Assembly (NCBI RefSeq): GCF_947507565.1
Contig: NC_089178.1
Location: 1,922,001-1,986,000 of the forward strand
Length of the DNA: 64,000 nt
Reading direction: 5' to 3'
From: Oscarella lobularis
Lineage: Eukaryota > Porifera > Homoscleromorpha > Homosclerophorida > Oscarellidae
Shown here: positions 22,701-35,424 of the stretch, one piece after another
How positions within the stretch are numbered: the first letter of the stretch is position 1
Layout of the letters: the number at the start of each line of letters is the position of its first letter
Translations under genes and position numbers: made by a program
The notes under the pieces: generated by a model
Told to the model about the DNA's origin: nothing
Database searches by the model: none
Seen by the model: only the letters and a program-made list of their open reading frames with translations

Positions 22701-25700
22701 AAGCGACTTCATCAAAGTTTGATTGGTCGACAAGTAGCTCGGATTTTCATTTCCAAACGTGACACCGCCGTATCTATGGAACGCAATTGCCAATCTCAAT
22801 TCTCAAGTAGACAAAAACGAACGCACCGTTTGTATCTGTAGAAACGAGTCGTCTCCTTGATGTATTCCGACGTCACTTTGCCGCTCATATTCTGCAAAGT
22901 CATCAGGCCGTCGACGGTCTTTAACTGACTTGGCATTGGCAGCTGAATTCCACTCGGACAAAACGACTGGCCTCCATCGCACCAACATGACGCATCGTCG
23001 TTGCGATTTCCACTCATGGATTTCCAAATGTCACTCGTTGACTCCGACAGGCAAACATTGAGATACTGTGCTGAATAGTGAGGCAAAGGTCCGCACGGTT
23101 GAGCTACTGTAGACGTCAGAGACGTTGACCGAGCTTTTTCTGGTTGATAGTTTTCAAAGGGGAAATAATTCGGCGAAGGATAAAGTGTGGGCGTTAGAAG
23201 GAGGGCGCCTTCTTCCGGATCGGACGAGAGCATTCGAAGAAAAAGCGCGACGGAAACAAAGACGACGGGAAGTACGATCTGAGCCAAGAACCCCTTGAAA
23301 AATCTCTTCGTGTGCAGCACATTTTTGACGTAGAGGGATTTGAATTGCTGCCAGTAGAGAGCTCGGCCAGAAATCGTGCAGCGACCGGGAGTCCCACACG
23401 AGTCAGCGTTGTGTGATTCTAACAGAAAGCATCGTCGTGCGAGGTTCGTAAATGATTGATTCGTCAACCTTGCGTCTCTTCGTCAATAACGTCGCCGTCA
23501 CATTGCGATTCTGCCGCCGAGTCCTGATCTTTGTCTTGTTGGACGTGATCTTCTTGACGGCGACGTCGAACAAGATGCCGAAGCTCTAACGAATATAAAT
23601 AATCGATCACTTACAGTTCTTAGGGCCATCAAGAAAGACGTACTGCCAACGAACGAATAGCCGGTTGTCGCATCGGCGCCCATATCTTCAGGTGACTGCT
23701 TGGTCACCTTCAGAAATACCTGTACATCAAACAAGAGTGCACCCTTTCAGTCAGAAAACTATGCATTATTACCTCTTCCAAAGGCGAAGCCGACAGTCCA
23801 AAGTTGAGTATTCCAATCTCGTTTCCTCGAGATTCCATGTCAACCAGAAGACCAGACAATAGACCGTTTCGCGTCGAATGCGCCGGAATTAGAAACGACA
23901 CTTCCGTCCCGACGTCGCCAATCAGACGAGCGTCGGAAACGTGAGACTTCACAAACTCTGTGATCAACTCCACGCAATTCGCACTATCACTGTCCTCCAA
24001 CGACGACATTGCCTCTCGTCGTCTTTTCGTGATCGTCAAATGAAAGCCGTCGCTGAATTTTCGCTTCAGATAGCGCGGCGATCCCACGCAACGCAATTTT
24101 CCGCAAGCCATGATAGCGATTCGGTCGCCGAGAACGTCGGCTTCGTTCATGTAATGAGTCGAGAGAATCACCGTCCGACCTAAGAGGCATATTTCGCGGA
24201 TATCCGAAGTCAATCGACGTCTCCGTTACCTGTACGATTCTGCGCTATCAAGTCCCAAATTCCACGTCGCGAGTAGGCGTCGACTCCCGACGTCGGCTCG
24301 TCGAGAATGACGACTTTGGAATGAGCGACGTAGGCCATTGCGACGCAGAGTTTGCGTTGCATGCCTCCGGAAAGTCGACTCACCCGGACATTTCGCTTTT
24401 CCGTCAGATCCAGATCGTCAATCCACCTGCACAAAGGAGACAAAAAGGAAACTCGAAGAATCGATTTCTCTATATACCTATCTATTTCTGCAGTCACTTC
24501 AGCTTTTTCTGCGCCTTTTATCTTAGCAAAGAACCACAGATGTTCCGCAACAGTGAGTCTGCCAATTAATATCGTCACCAACATTAGAGACAACAAAGAG
24601 AGACTATCAGCATACGATTCGAATAAAACGCTGTGTTGAGGACAGACACCGACAATTTTTTTCGTTTCCCGAGCGTGCTTTCGAACGTCGAGACCGTGCA
24701 CAAAGACAGCTCCAGACGAGGGAGGAAAGAGTCCAGTGAGCACAGACCTGAACAAGAAATAACTAATGAATTTGCTGCAATTTTGCTGATGTCTAACAGG
24801 GTAGTGGTTTTGCCGGCGCCGTTTTGTCCAAGCAAGCACGATACCTGGCCTTCGTAGAAATTGACAGTGAGATCAGAAACAGCGACCTTTTTTCCGCTGT
24901 AGAGCTACGGAACAGAGGGTTTTCTTAGGTTAATTAAACGTAGGCTACAGCTGCTACCGTATCGTACCTTCACAAGGCCTTGAATGGCAACGCCAATTTT
25001 AAGACTGGAGCTCACCGATTCTTCGTGATCCTTCTCCTCATCATTTTCAGCGTCCTCTTTTAGTCTAGTATACTGCCCGGCTTTGTCCCTCGTCCTTCCT
25101 TTGCCAGTCCAGTAAGACGGAAGAAAGGGAAAGTACCAGGGTTGAGGAATCCCATATCGACCTAAGCACATTGGGTGAGATCTCAAAGGCAAAATACATA
25201 GGTTTTCGGTGCCTTTGCACTATCATGATAAATGCATTGCAAAAGCTAAGGTTTTGGGAACTTATTGTAACCGCGATCTACTGAGGCCCCCCCTTCAGGC
25301 TTCAGCGCCTCCAAAACGCATCGTTTCACCGTTAAAAGCCCAGGCGAGCCGCGTGTCGGTTATACTTCGGGAAAGCCTCAAAACTTTAGCGGTAATGTAG
25401 ATATCTTACCAGGAAAAACGTTGTCAATGTAAGCAGTCATCAGAAGGTACACCGCTGCATCAATAAGAAGAAACATGTTCGCAGAGAGAAAGCTGAACGA
25501 ATCCCCGTTTATCTAACAGAAAAAGCCGGACAATCTAAGAATGCAAAACCTAATGTACTGTATATACCAAAGACTTGCCCATGTTGTTCCACTGAATGCC
25601 CGTGCCGAGCTCTTCAAATCTCGCTACGTGAGATGCCGCTGCACTAAAGGCCGTAGAAGAAAGAAGACACTAAGGCAACCAATTTTCAGATGAGAGGCAC

Positions 25701-28700
25701 GTTCAATTAATTAATTAATTAAGGTACATTGATTACCAGCAAGCCTTTCTCGGAAAAAGTGAGCTCTAGCTCATAATGAGAGTAAATTATTGAAGGCAGA
25801 TAGCTGAACAAATAAATGATTCCAGCGCTGCAGGCAGCCAAATTAGCGTAGTTGAATAGGGTGCTAATCAAACAGCTATACAAAAAATCGCATTATCGTA
25901 AATAATCGTTTGATTTGGCGAAGAGAATTTCTTTACCACAAAGATATAGTTGCTAAAGCGTAGTTGATGAAGAAGAGAAACACCAGCAGAACGTTGCTGT
26001 TCATCAGTATCAAGCCGTACTAAAGAAGCTTCATCACACTGATCAGGTCCAAACTGCATTGACGCACCTTCATTAGTAGAGATAAAGTCAATGATACAAC
26101 AGTTAGGAGAGCAAGACTGATTAGAAACCAGGATGCCCAAAGCGAGACACTGTTGAGGCCCATCACTTTCATAATCTAAAGGCGTCATTTAGTATTGACA
26201 ATGCGCTGCTGCTGGCCTCGTACCACGCGTAGTCGTTTCTCCTTTTCGTACACAATGCCTCTGGTTATCATAGCAACGGAAAAGACCCACGCCAGAGCCA
26301 TGAAAAGGGGCAGGGTTGTCGAGATGGCTCGAGCGTACCTGTGTGCATATAGATTCAACTGCATGAAGAGGTTATAATAATAAGTTCTCACTTACCTATC
26401 ATCAATATAACAGGGATAGGGAAACTGCTGAATGTACGCTCCCGGTTCGACTGCGCTCGAATTCAGGTGAACATTCGTAATCCCTCGATCTATCATGTCC
26501 TGAATGTACACAAAGCCAAAAACGACGTACTGGAGATCGTAGTCGTGGCGACGCGGCCCCGGTATCCAGAACCTGACGTTAGGAAGAGTAAATAGCAAAG
26601 AACGTTCACGGCTGAGATGACTCACTTGTCCTTCAGCGCATAGGTTGGATACACCATCGTCTTATTCATTTTGATCTTGTATTCGACGTGCTTAGGAAGA
26701 GTAGTATCATTTTCGCTCCCAAGGTTAGTGAATACGATGCCTGCCCAAACCGTGGACTTGTTCTTCGTCGCATCACCTGCATATTCTATCAAACTCGCTT
26801 CATCTTCAAAACCCATCCAAAGATCTACGTTCACCGAGTTCAAAGCTTCCGTTAGGTAATCCGCCATGGTCCCTAGTGCCTCAAAGAAGGTCGCATTTCC
26901 AAATCTGTCTTGAAAAAGCTGACACAGCAAAGAGGGGAATGCATTTGTCTGGTTAGAATTTGCTAAGCCGATCTGCTGACGTATTAGCGGAACGTCAGTC
27001 AACAATGCTTGGAGCCCTTCTGCCGCAGATCCGCCAGATGCAAGAAAAGTGGCAGTTGTATTCTTATCAGACAAGATGGTTGAAAGCTGGCAGCCCGAAG
27101 ACAAAAAAGAAATTGTTGAATTGTAAGCTGAAGATTCATTGACAATCTGCTGGAGGGTGGCGTTGAGCTTTGCTGACTCGTTCAGGAATTGAAGAGAAAC
27201 TTGCTTGAGACTTTCAATGCTATTCATTGATCTGTTAGCCTATAAAAAAATGGAACTCTTAGGAAAGAGATTGCGCCGTCAATCAATGACTTGCGGGCAT
27301 ATCAGAATAGAGTAGCTCTTTCTGACGCACCCTCTTACCTCTTCTATTATCTTACGAGCCATCGTCGTGTTGGGTGCGTAGAGAATCTTAAATCCTTGGA
27401 GAAGACGATCAAAGACCGAAGGCTCGGTTCTTGCTTTGCTTTCCGATGCAGCTGGGAAGACAACGCATTAATAAAAGTCAGTGACTGATGCAGGCTATAA
27501 CGATACCCTTAAGAGGTGCTTTGCCTTTTCCAGCAGCCTTTCTGCAGCGAGCACTGCTTGCGCCACAAAGAACGTTGCATAACACGTCGAGACCAGCTTG
27601 TTTTCCTTTTGCCGTTCGTAGAAAATCGTCCGGACTCAGACTCGATGTATCGCTGACGTCCCCTGGAGTGCGAAAAAGGCTTCGCAACGGTTGCAACTCG
27701 ACTAAGTTGGGGTTCGTTTTGGACACTTTAGCCACGTAGTCACCGAATTCGGAAAAGGGCTGATACTAGAGAACAAAAAATAGACTAGTAGAATTGCTAT
27801 AGCTTCTCGCAAGCATACATCATTCATAAGCTTCGTGTAGTCATTGATAAAGCGAACATACAGAGAAGAAGAGTTCCCTATCTTTGTAGCAATCTGAAGA
27901 AAAAGGAATCAGCCACAATTTTTGAGAGACCCAATATTGCTTACATCATTAACTTGGCCGATAGTAAGCTGGCTCTGAAATTCGTCTGACAAGGCACTTG
28001 CTTGCTGATCCGACATATGACATAAACGACTCTGAACACCAGCCTAAAATAACATAATCCTTCAAGGTAGGCCAACAATTTTTTTGAAGACCTCCAAATT
28101 GGCCGGGGAAATTGTAAACAAATTTTGAAAATCTGATCCATTAGAACACGCGATGTCACGTATAACAGTGTCATACGAGAAAAATGCTTTCAATAATTTC
28201 AGCTGCTGGCTGGCACTTGGATCATTTTGAAGGAAAAGAAGACTCCCCAGGTTTTTAGCAGAAGTCGTTAGAAAGTCACCCAGAAGTGAGTTTTTGACGC
28301 TATTATAACATGAACCGATCGATGCAAGGTCGCTTAGTGAGAGACAGTGCTGAAGTTCCAATCCAACCACAACGAACTGTTTCTGCAGACTCTCAAAATG
28401 AAACGAGGAGTGCATTAATGCACGTGATTGCTGCTCGCTAAAATTCAATCTGTGAATTAAAAATCTCTCAAATTCACTTCGATTCAAAAGCAGATCTTGG
28501 AGGGTATAACCATTGTTTTCTAAAACTGGCATTTTGGCCACCTCTCGTGAAAAACGTTTCGCGCGTTTTTACCGTTGTATCGAGGCAATCCCAAGTCTTT
28601 TTCAAACTGGTCAACGTCGCCCGTCCTCTTGTATTTCTCATAAGCGAGTCCCATTGCCTGCTCGTCAGCTGATACCTTCTCAATATCGTTCGCCAGCCTG

Positions 28701-29282
28701 GCAACATTTTCCCAGGTGACTTCCGGATTTTCGACGAGGCGAGTCACGTTTTGCACAAAGTCACTAAGACGAGGATTGAATTCGCTAAAAGCCCGCGCAT
28801 CCGGAGAACGGTGCGAGTCTCTCAGCTGAGCATTTGGATCGCACATAATGCCCTGCATAAAAGGAATGAGCCCGGCAGACGGAAGAGCGCGAGCGCCAAA
28901 CCAAACTGCAAAGGAAAGTCTAGAAATATATTTGCAGCAGATTTCCACCTACTGGCATTGTGCACCTCCGGAAGATAATTGTGACGGAAAGTGATTAGGG
29001 GTATCATCAGCATGGCAGGCCATAGCAGCTCAATTATCAGAACGATCTAAAATGTTGGAACGTCTCATTGCGGTGGTGGTTACACCATAGACTATGGCTA
29101 CACGGCTACACGTACAAACAGCAAGGCCTAACATCGACTTTCGGTTTTTCTGATCGACATCGGTATTTTATCGCCTCTTTCTAACGACTAGACGGCTGAG
29201 ATAGCACTACACTAACCGGACGACGTCTCTTCAGAGTGAAATCCTTCCAGAGAAGCAGTCGTAAGTGACGTAGAGACTCCAT
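19735..29282 (-). CDS. ABCA: Full-length ABC transporter, subfamily A (ABCA1-like)
   Basis: Lipid-transporting full transporter. The start at 29282 gives [22 protein letters not shown], the ABCA N-terminus, followed by a membrane helix ([15 protein letters not shown]) and [19 protein letters not shown] large extracellular loop covers about 28900-26650, and TMD1 lies at about 26600-25400. NBD1 has [14 protein letters not shown] (about 24830), Q-loop [11 protein letters not shown], signature [15 protein letters not shown] and Walker [13 protein letters not shown] (about 24300). TMD2 and its loop lie at about 23450-21450. NBD2 has [19 protein letters not shown] (about 21090), [20 protein letters not shown], signature [15 protein letters not shown] and [19 protein letters not shown]. 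The C-terminus contains [22 protein letters not shown], then a tail ending EEDCL. Both NBDs look catalytically intact. It is spread over many short exons; not all borders were fixed. Confidence 0.93.
25190..25405. mobile_element. Degenerate miniature element in an ABCA intron
   Basis: The intron 25162-25409 holds CTACTGAGGCCCCCC (about 25280) followed by TTCAGGCTTC, and ends AAAACTTTAGCGGTAATGTA. These match, in the same order, the element at 33803-34026 (CTACTAAGGCCCCCTTCAG and AAACTTTTGAACGATTATGT). The left terminus is poorly conserved. Confidence 0.5.
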
Positions 29283-29372
29283 CCACTGTCGATCTACAAG
29301 GATCGACGTCTGTGACCCTCTGCTGTAAAGGTAAACGAGTCTTCGCTTCTTCTTACAGCACGTTACAAGCCG

Positions 29373-29525
29373 GATCTAGTGGTGGGCGGGGAAGGGAGCA
29401 AAACGACGTGGGTCGTAGATTTTTTGTGCGTTTGAGTCGATTATGAGCCATTCTCGATGGTCGTTCTGTTCGTGAATGCCTAGTGTAGTCAAGCCTCGAA
29501 GGGCTTCGCTAACAGCCAGAGAAGC
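29373..29525 (-). other. Orphan 3' coding-like exon
   Basis: A tcctacag acceptor at about 29526 opens a frame of about 50 codons (SASLAVSEALRGLTTLGIHE and onward to FPAHH) that ends in TAG at 29373. No upstream partner exon is visible because repeat family A lies immediately upstream. An inverted, diverged relative starts at about 30427 on the plus strand (LTVSEVL...). It may be a captured exon or the long inverted end of the repeat block. Function unknown. Confidence 0.35.
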
Positions 29526-29529
29526 GCTG

Positions 29530-30420
29530 TAGGACAAGCGAACATTTGAAAGAAAATATACTAAAGACAAAAGCAAAGTCGTACTACGTGAGCAGATGTA
29601 TAGAAGACTATCTATATAAGTGAGGCCCCCTTTCTCCACGTGGCTGCTAAAACCTCAAAAATGCGTTGTTTGACCGCCAGAAGGCAAAAAACGCGTTCTT
29701 TTGACTTTGGAGAACTTTTTACAAAGTAAAAAAACTCGACACCCGATATCAAACCACACAGAAGACGGTGCTATGGAGGTTTATCCGATATCAGAATGCC
29801 TTGCTCTCGTCATTGCTAGGAAGGCAATCCATGCCCTTGTCAAGTGAGGAAATTGACCAGCCACCGGGCTGTTAATGGTCACACCTTGGGGAGAGTTACC
29901 TGCTCCCTTCTATCCTAGCTCTGAGAACTCTGATTGTAGATGTACGAGCTGGGTATTTATACTCGGAGAGGCGGGGCCTGATTTGGACCGCAGCTTTACA
30001 GCACGAAAATGCGCGTCGTTTGGAATCGGGAATCCGTGCAAATCGGTCGCAAATGAAGTTCTTCAATCGTTTCGAGCAAAATTTCGTCGCGATTCGGTTT
30101 CTATACGCGAAAAACAGCGAACGGAGGAGGAGCTAACAGAAAATGACATAATCGTATTGCATCATTGGATGACGCAAGGGAGGGAGGATACGCTTACGCT
30201 ACGAAACGCGTCCTACGACAAGCAAAGCGCGGAATAGGTCACGAAGTACAATTCTATGCCATTCTAGAACCGTTCAATCGCTACTCGGACGCGAAAAAAC
30301 GAACGAATGCGTGCCTAGCTCGTAGTGACGTACGTGAGGATGATAGGTCAGCAAAATTCAAGCAAGATGGCTGCCGGCCCTTGAATGAAGCTAAGCAAAC
30401 GTTTGCCGACAATCTCTAGC
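29530..30420. mobile_element. Repeat family A, copy 2
   Basis: Nearly identical over hundreds of bases to 9617-10640, starting at GGACAAGCGAA. It includes the GAGGCCCCCTTTCTCC start, the GAAGACGGTGCTATGGAGGT block (29762), the TATA-like GCTGGGTATTTATACT (about 29948), and a right part ending in AGCAAGATGGCTGCCGGC. It lies between the ABCA start and the N4BP2 stop. ORFs here of up to 120 codons are not kept in the other copies, so I do not call a protein. Confidence 0.75.
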
Positions 30421-30582
30421 CTTTAGCTGACTGTTAGCGAAGTCCTCGACACCACTACGCATTCGCAAACCGAACGACGAGCCAGGATCGGAGTCATTCA
30501 GTCGCGGAATGCTCGGATATTTGTATTTGCATTAATAACCGCTTTAGAAACACCTACTTGTTGAGGCTCTCATTAAAATTTA

Positions 30583-33500
30583 CTACAAAGACACTTCAAT
30601 GTGTCCTACGCTAACCGTGTACCTGCCCAGAGAGCAAACTTGAGTGTACGTACACCTCGAAGTATTTGTTTGCCAAACTTACTTGAATCGGTGCTGACGT
30701 AGATAGTTTTCAACGGCTGGTTTAATTTTTGCTCTTCCCCCTTCGCTGTGCACTCCCCTGCCCGTTACAACAATCAAATGACGACGTCGTCGCGACGACT
30801 TGGTCCCGCCTATAACACGGACAATATCAAGAAACTTGCAAAGACACAAAAACGTTCAGCTACGTTTGTTGCTCATACGCAGCCTTGCGATAGCATCTTC
30901 TAGTGCTTCGATCGCTTCTTTTACGTGCAAGCCGTGAAGGTCGAGGGTCTCCGATCCTCTGTTCTCATTGCTACACAATACGCGCAGTGTATTAGGTAAA
31001 CATCTGTCTACAGCAGGAAGAATACGGCAGCGTTCCTACGTTCTTTTAAGTATCAGCAACGACGCTCGCCTATTCGCTTCCTCCATTTTCTTCGTGTACA
31101 ACTTGCCCTGCAACAATCAATCGATCAATCAATCAATCAATCAATTAGTAGTAGGAGCTGGGGTTCACCTGTTGAGAGTACCACTGAGCCAATTCTCCTT
31201 GTTTTTGACTAAACGCTTTAGCCGCCTTTTTGTAGCTCTCCTCTCTCTGCCTTGCGTACGTTTCGGCTTCAGCTCGATAGTCTTCATATCCTGGCTCGTC
31301 ATCGACAACTTGAAAGCGACCCTGGACGCCGGCTGCGTCGACTTCAGCGTCTTCGTCGTCAAAACGTTGCCCGTCTCTGTGCGCCATTCTCTAATTAAGA
31401 AAGATGCAGCTCCTTTCGAAACGACTTCCGTACGCAATTTCTTTTAGCGACTTACACCGGCCAATCGAGGCGCCTTAGCAACGGGGTAGTCACTGATTTG
31501 TTGAGGCTCTATGCCTGAGTTTTTTATGCTGTCTATAGTCTGCTGTAAAGCGAAGCTAAAAACAGCCTAAGTGCTAGCGTTTGAGCAATCCGACGAGTTT
31601 CTTACTCGTTTGCGCAGAATATCTGGTCAATGTTAGAAGGCGGTATCGAAGGAAACATCAAATAGAGTTGCTGTCGCTTCAACCGTGTAGCCAACTCCAT
31701 TTCTTTATCCAACCTAAAGGCGCTCCTGCTCTCCATCTACACATACAACAACATGCACCAAAAATCTTCCAATTAATTAAGTTCCTAATTTACTTTCGGC
31801 TGTTCTGTTTTGCCAGTGGTCATCTGCTCGTGCATAATTTTCTTCAAGGACTCTACCTTTTGTTCGCCGCCAAACTGACGACGTTGTTTTCCTTCTCTCT
31901 TGCGTTGCCTCTCCACATGAGATCGGTCCTCTTCCTCTTGAAGACGTCTGGCAAGCTCTTCGTCTTTCTGAAGCATTCGTCGGTGTTTCAGCTCCGTCGG
32001 TTCGTATTTTTCCTGGAATTCGCGCGGAGTAAAAGCATTGCAATACGGAGCAAATTCGCAAACCTCAAGACCAGCTATCCATTTTCGATACAATTTGTGA
32101 GCAAATTTCGGATTAAGATCAACAGCGTAATCATCGGGCTGCAACTCTGCCCAAGAAAGATAGCTACTGCCCCCACACCCGTACTCTATATCTCACCTCC
32201 AAAGGGAACAGGTCCAAATGCCTTTTCTAACTGAGCAACAAAACGTTGATCCATCAACAATTGAATCCCCTCCGTTTGTTGCGGAGACTTTTTCGATGCT
32301 TTCACCGCTTCAGGTACTTTTACGGGCGTTTTCGAAAGGTCGTCCCGTGCCGGGGGTGTAGTCGGCTGTGGAGCTTCACCGATCGACATTTCTTCGTCAA
32401 ACTGTGCTTGCAACTTTCGTGCCAGTTCAGCATCCTTCTTTTCTCTGCTGGCATCGCGGTTCTTCTCCTCAGCAGACGGCGTCTCTTCCATTTCCAACGA
32501 ATAAGCAATGGCGGCATCCAATTCGTCTGTGACAACTTCGTGAAGCTCGGGCGATCCTTGGCCGCCGCCGACCCCGCCCGGCACCATCGGTTCCTCATCG
32601 TCGTTGCTCAATTCGTCGTCCTCTTCGTCGTCGCCACTCGTTCGCTGTATAGCAAGTAGCACTTCAGTCGCATCCTCTACGTTGTACTGATTATCCTGAA
32701 GAGATTTCAATAGAACTTCCCTCCTCAGTTGAGGAAAGCACGATTGCAGGAACTCGAGAGATGGCGCAACGTTCGCGTGAACAAAAGTTGCATCCTTACG
32801 CTGATCCTCCGTAGTCTGAGCCGTCGTCTCATCGACTTTCGCTAATTTCTCATCGTCGCGCCTCTCAGGACTTTCGTCCTCCTGAACGGTCTGCGGCGAA
32901 GTGAGTGCAGCTTCAATAAGCCGATTAAACTCTTTATGATCGTTACTAGAAACGTCGTCGTCGTCGTCGTCGTCCTCCTCCTCCTCTTCTTCTTCTTCGG
33001 CTTTTGGTGCCGTTGGCGATCTCGAACGAGCGACCGCCTGACGTTCACTACTCTGATTCACGTTCTCTACGAGCATGCGAAAGAACTCGTCACTGCTCAC
33101 GGCCGTTCCCGCTTGCGATTCCTTTCCTTTGAACGATTCCGAAAGAGAAGCAAGCAGAGCGTTGCACGGTTCTGCGACAGACGAAGAGGAGGCAGATCCC
33201 ACTATCATTAGCTTTTGTCGATCGTCTTGCTGACCACTATCATCCTTTTTGTTAACAGTTTCCACTGGAGTCGGAAAGGATTTGACGTGTTCGCTTCGAG
33301 CAGACGAAGAAGAACTGTCATGATACAACCGGGATTCAATGTCCACCCCTCTCCAAGGTTCATCGGCACGAGTCCTCTCTCCGCCACCGGTGATTTCTTT
33401 CGACAAACCGGGTGCACTCGACTTCTTTTCTGAAGACACTTCCTCCTTTACAAACGACATCGGACTCCCGTTATTCTCTCTCCTGCTTGCACTCTGTTCT

Positions 33501-34674
33501 CTGCTGGGTAATCTTCTATCACTCACCCAACGATCGTGTTCTCGCACTGACGACGACATTCTCTGACCTGCCATTGATCCCGAACCGCGTCCTAATGGTG
33601 ACCTCCAGTAACTTCCGCCTTCTCCCCTTCGTCTGTCACTTTCAAAAGTTGGAAACGGCTGACGACTGCGCGTCAAAGTGATTTGACCGAGTTGATTTAG
33701 AATCGAGTCAACAGTGACATCGTGTTCATAACGCTCTAACATATTTTCTATCTTGTCTGCTGACACTCCATGTGTATTACGCCTACAAGAAGTTACTCGG
33801 TCATACAGTACCGTTTAAGGGTCCTATGAATTATCATGTCATGATAAAAGTGCCTTGGAAAACGCTAATAGTTGGGGATCACAATCTACTAAGGCCCCCT
33901 TCAGTCCGGCAGCTAAGAGCTAAGAGACGCGTTTTTTACTCGTTGTTCTACCGTTCAAGTCCAAAAAACGCGTCTCTTCCACCTGAATAATCTTTAGAAA
34001 AGCTTCAAACTTTTGAACGATTATGTATAGTTAACGAAAAATTTAATTTAAAAACGTAGAGAGAATACGTCATTTTTCTGCTCCTCTTACCTTGCCAATT
34101 CTCTGACGTCAAATTTCCATGAAGTAGTAGGCTCCACTAGTTCGACTTTGTAACCGTATCTTTTTGCCTGTAACGCATAAAATGGTATCTCTGTACTTAA
34201 ACTCTTCTCGTAAGTCTCACCGTTGAAACGTAAGGTTTCATTTCCCATCGTTGACAATTTGTATTATCTATCACAACAGGACTTTCGCCTCGACTCATTG
34301 CCTGACGAGCTGTATAAAGACCAAGAGAGAGAACTCGCCATGGCAAATAGAGAGATAAAAGCTAACATGCCTTTGTTTTTATTCCATTCATGCGCATCGC
34401 CAAGTCTTGTTACATCAAACTCGTATCTCCCATTCGAAATGAAAAAGTCGTCTGTTGAACAAACGACTCCCGTTGCTCCTCTCAGCTCCCTAGGGAATAA
34501 CCCCCTAGTCAAACTCAACTCAGTTCCCTTCTTTCGTCCCTACTGAACCTGGCCAACGTTGATTTTCCACTGCCAGGAAGACCTCTCAGTATAAAAAGAA
34601 CCTTTTCGCCGCCGTCGCCCCGATGGCTACCAAAAGGTCGACTAACATAATCCCGGTGTTGGTGCTGCTGCTGG

Positions 34675-34733
<59 letters not shown>

Positions 34734-35333
34734 ATAATGACCCCATTTCCGACTTTGATCTCCACCAACAGCACTTGCAGATTGCTGCAATCATGATAGA
34801 ATCAATGAAAGGAACCATAGCGCCTCTGCTGGGAAATGGTACAAAAAAAGAGACTCTACCCCAAAAACGTTGAGCTATCCTCCAACGAACGAACTAGGCC
34901 AAACCAGGACCCAGACACCAGAACATGGAACGTACGAAGTGCGACGACGATGACGATGCCGACCAAGGCTGCGAAAAGAGCTGGGGCGTCTGTCTCCACC
35001 CCTGCCGGTCGAATTGTTCTCTCTCGCCAGAGTGACGCAGCGCTGCCGCCGTCGCCACACCTCGTTTCGCTTCTGCCTCTTCGCGTCGTTTCGATTCTTC
35101 CCGCGCTTTCAAACGCTGCTGCTGTTCGTCCGCGAGAGCGAGCAGTTCTTGCAACGAACGATCGGCTAAGGAATGAGTCGCGATCTTCACGTGACGAGGA
35201 AACGCCTTTCGTTCGACTCACTGTCGTAGTAGTTTCGCTGAAGAACCTGCTTCACTGTATCGGAGCCGAGAGACGCGCCGAACATCTCTTGAAAATGTGC
35301 GACGGCGTTGGCATTTCGCGACGACAACGCCAT
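30583..35333 (-). CDS. N4BP2: NEDD4-binding protein 2-like (CUE, polynucleotide kinase-type P-loop, DUF1771, Smr)
   Basis: Large cytoplasmic protein with a nucleotide kinase-like P-loop domain and an Smr nuclease-type domain; relatives act in mRNA quality control. The start at 35333 gives [37 protein letters not shown], a CUE-like helix set. A charged coiled-coil follows, then a Gln run (34677-34733). The P-loop [17 protein letters not shown] lies at about 34600, followed by [15 protein letters not shown] and [11 protein letters not shown] long disordered exon (to 32186) carries acidic runs and a second CUE ([38 protein letters not shown], about 32650-32760). DUF1771 ([26 protein letters not shown]) lies at about 31280, and the Smr domain has [19 protein letters not shown] and [23 protein letters not shown]. 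The last exon ends HIEVSL. Head-to-head with the DUF4062 gene. Confidence 0.9.
31119..31146. repeat. ATCA microsatellite in an N4BP2 intron
   Basis: Runs of CAAT/ATCA with one CGAT interruption, just 3' (in the gene sense) of the DUF1771 exon. Confidence 0.75.
33803..34026. mobile_element. Mariner-like MITE in an N4BP2 intron
   Basis: About 224 bp within the intron 33783-34090. The left end TACAGTACCGTTTAAGG and right end CTTTTGAACGATTATGTA are imperfect inverted repeats flanked by TA, as for Tc1/mariner relatives. The interior contains CTACTAAGGCCCCCTTCAG and a strong hairpin: GAGACGCGTTTTTT (about 33924) pairs with AAAAAACGCGTCTC (about 33963). The left end lies 20 bp from the splice acceptor. 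Confidence 0.75.
34677..34733 (-). repeat. Uninterrupted CAG repeat coding polyglutamine
   Basis: Nineteen pure CTG units on the plus strand read as 19 Gln in N4BP2, followed by a His/Gln mix (HQQQHQHR). It lies just N-terminal to the P-loop domain. Purity suggests length instability. Confidence 0.9.
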
Positions 35334-35424
35334 TTCGATCGATAGCACGTGACTAGGAAAACACTGTCACGCGCAGACTCACACAGCTAAACGCGCAGAG
35401 CCACCGGAACAGCTTAGCAACGCG
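35334..35424. promoter_or_regulatory. Shared promoter between N4BP2 and the DUF4062 gene
   Basis: Divergent start codons are 91 bp apart, so both promoters lie in this gap or in the first exons. No TATA box is visible. Inferred from spacing. Confidence 0.5.

Noticed and set aside
34836-35345. 169-codon ORF on the plus strand
   Set aside because: It is antisense to N4BP2 N-terminal exons, which carry the conserved CUE-like and coiled-coil segments; it is a compositional shadow.
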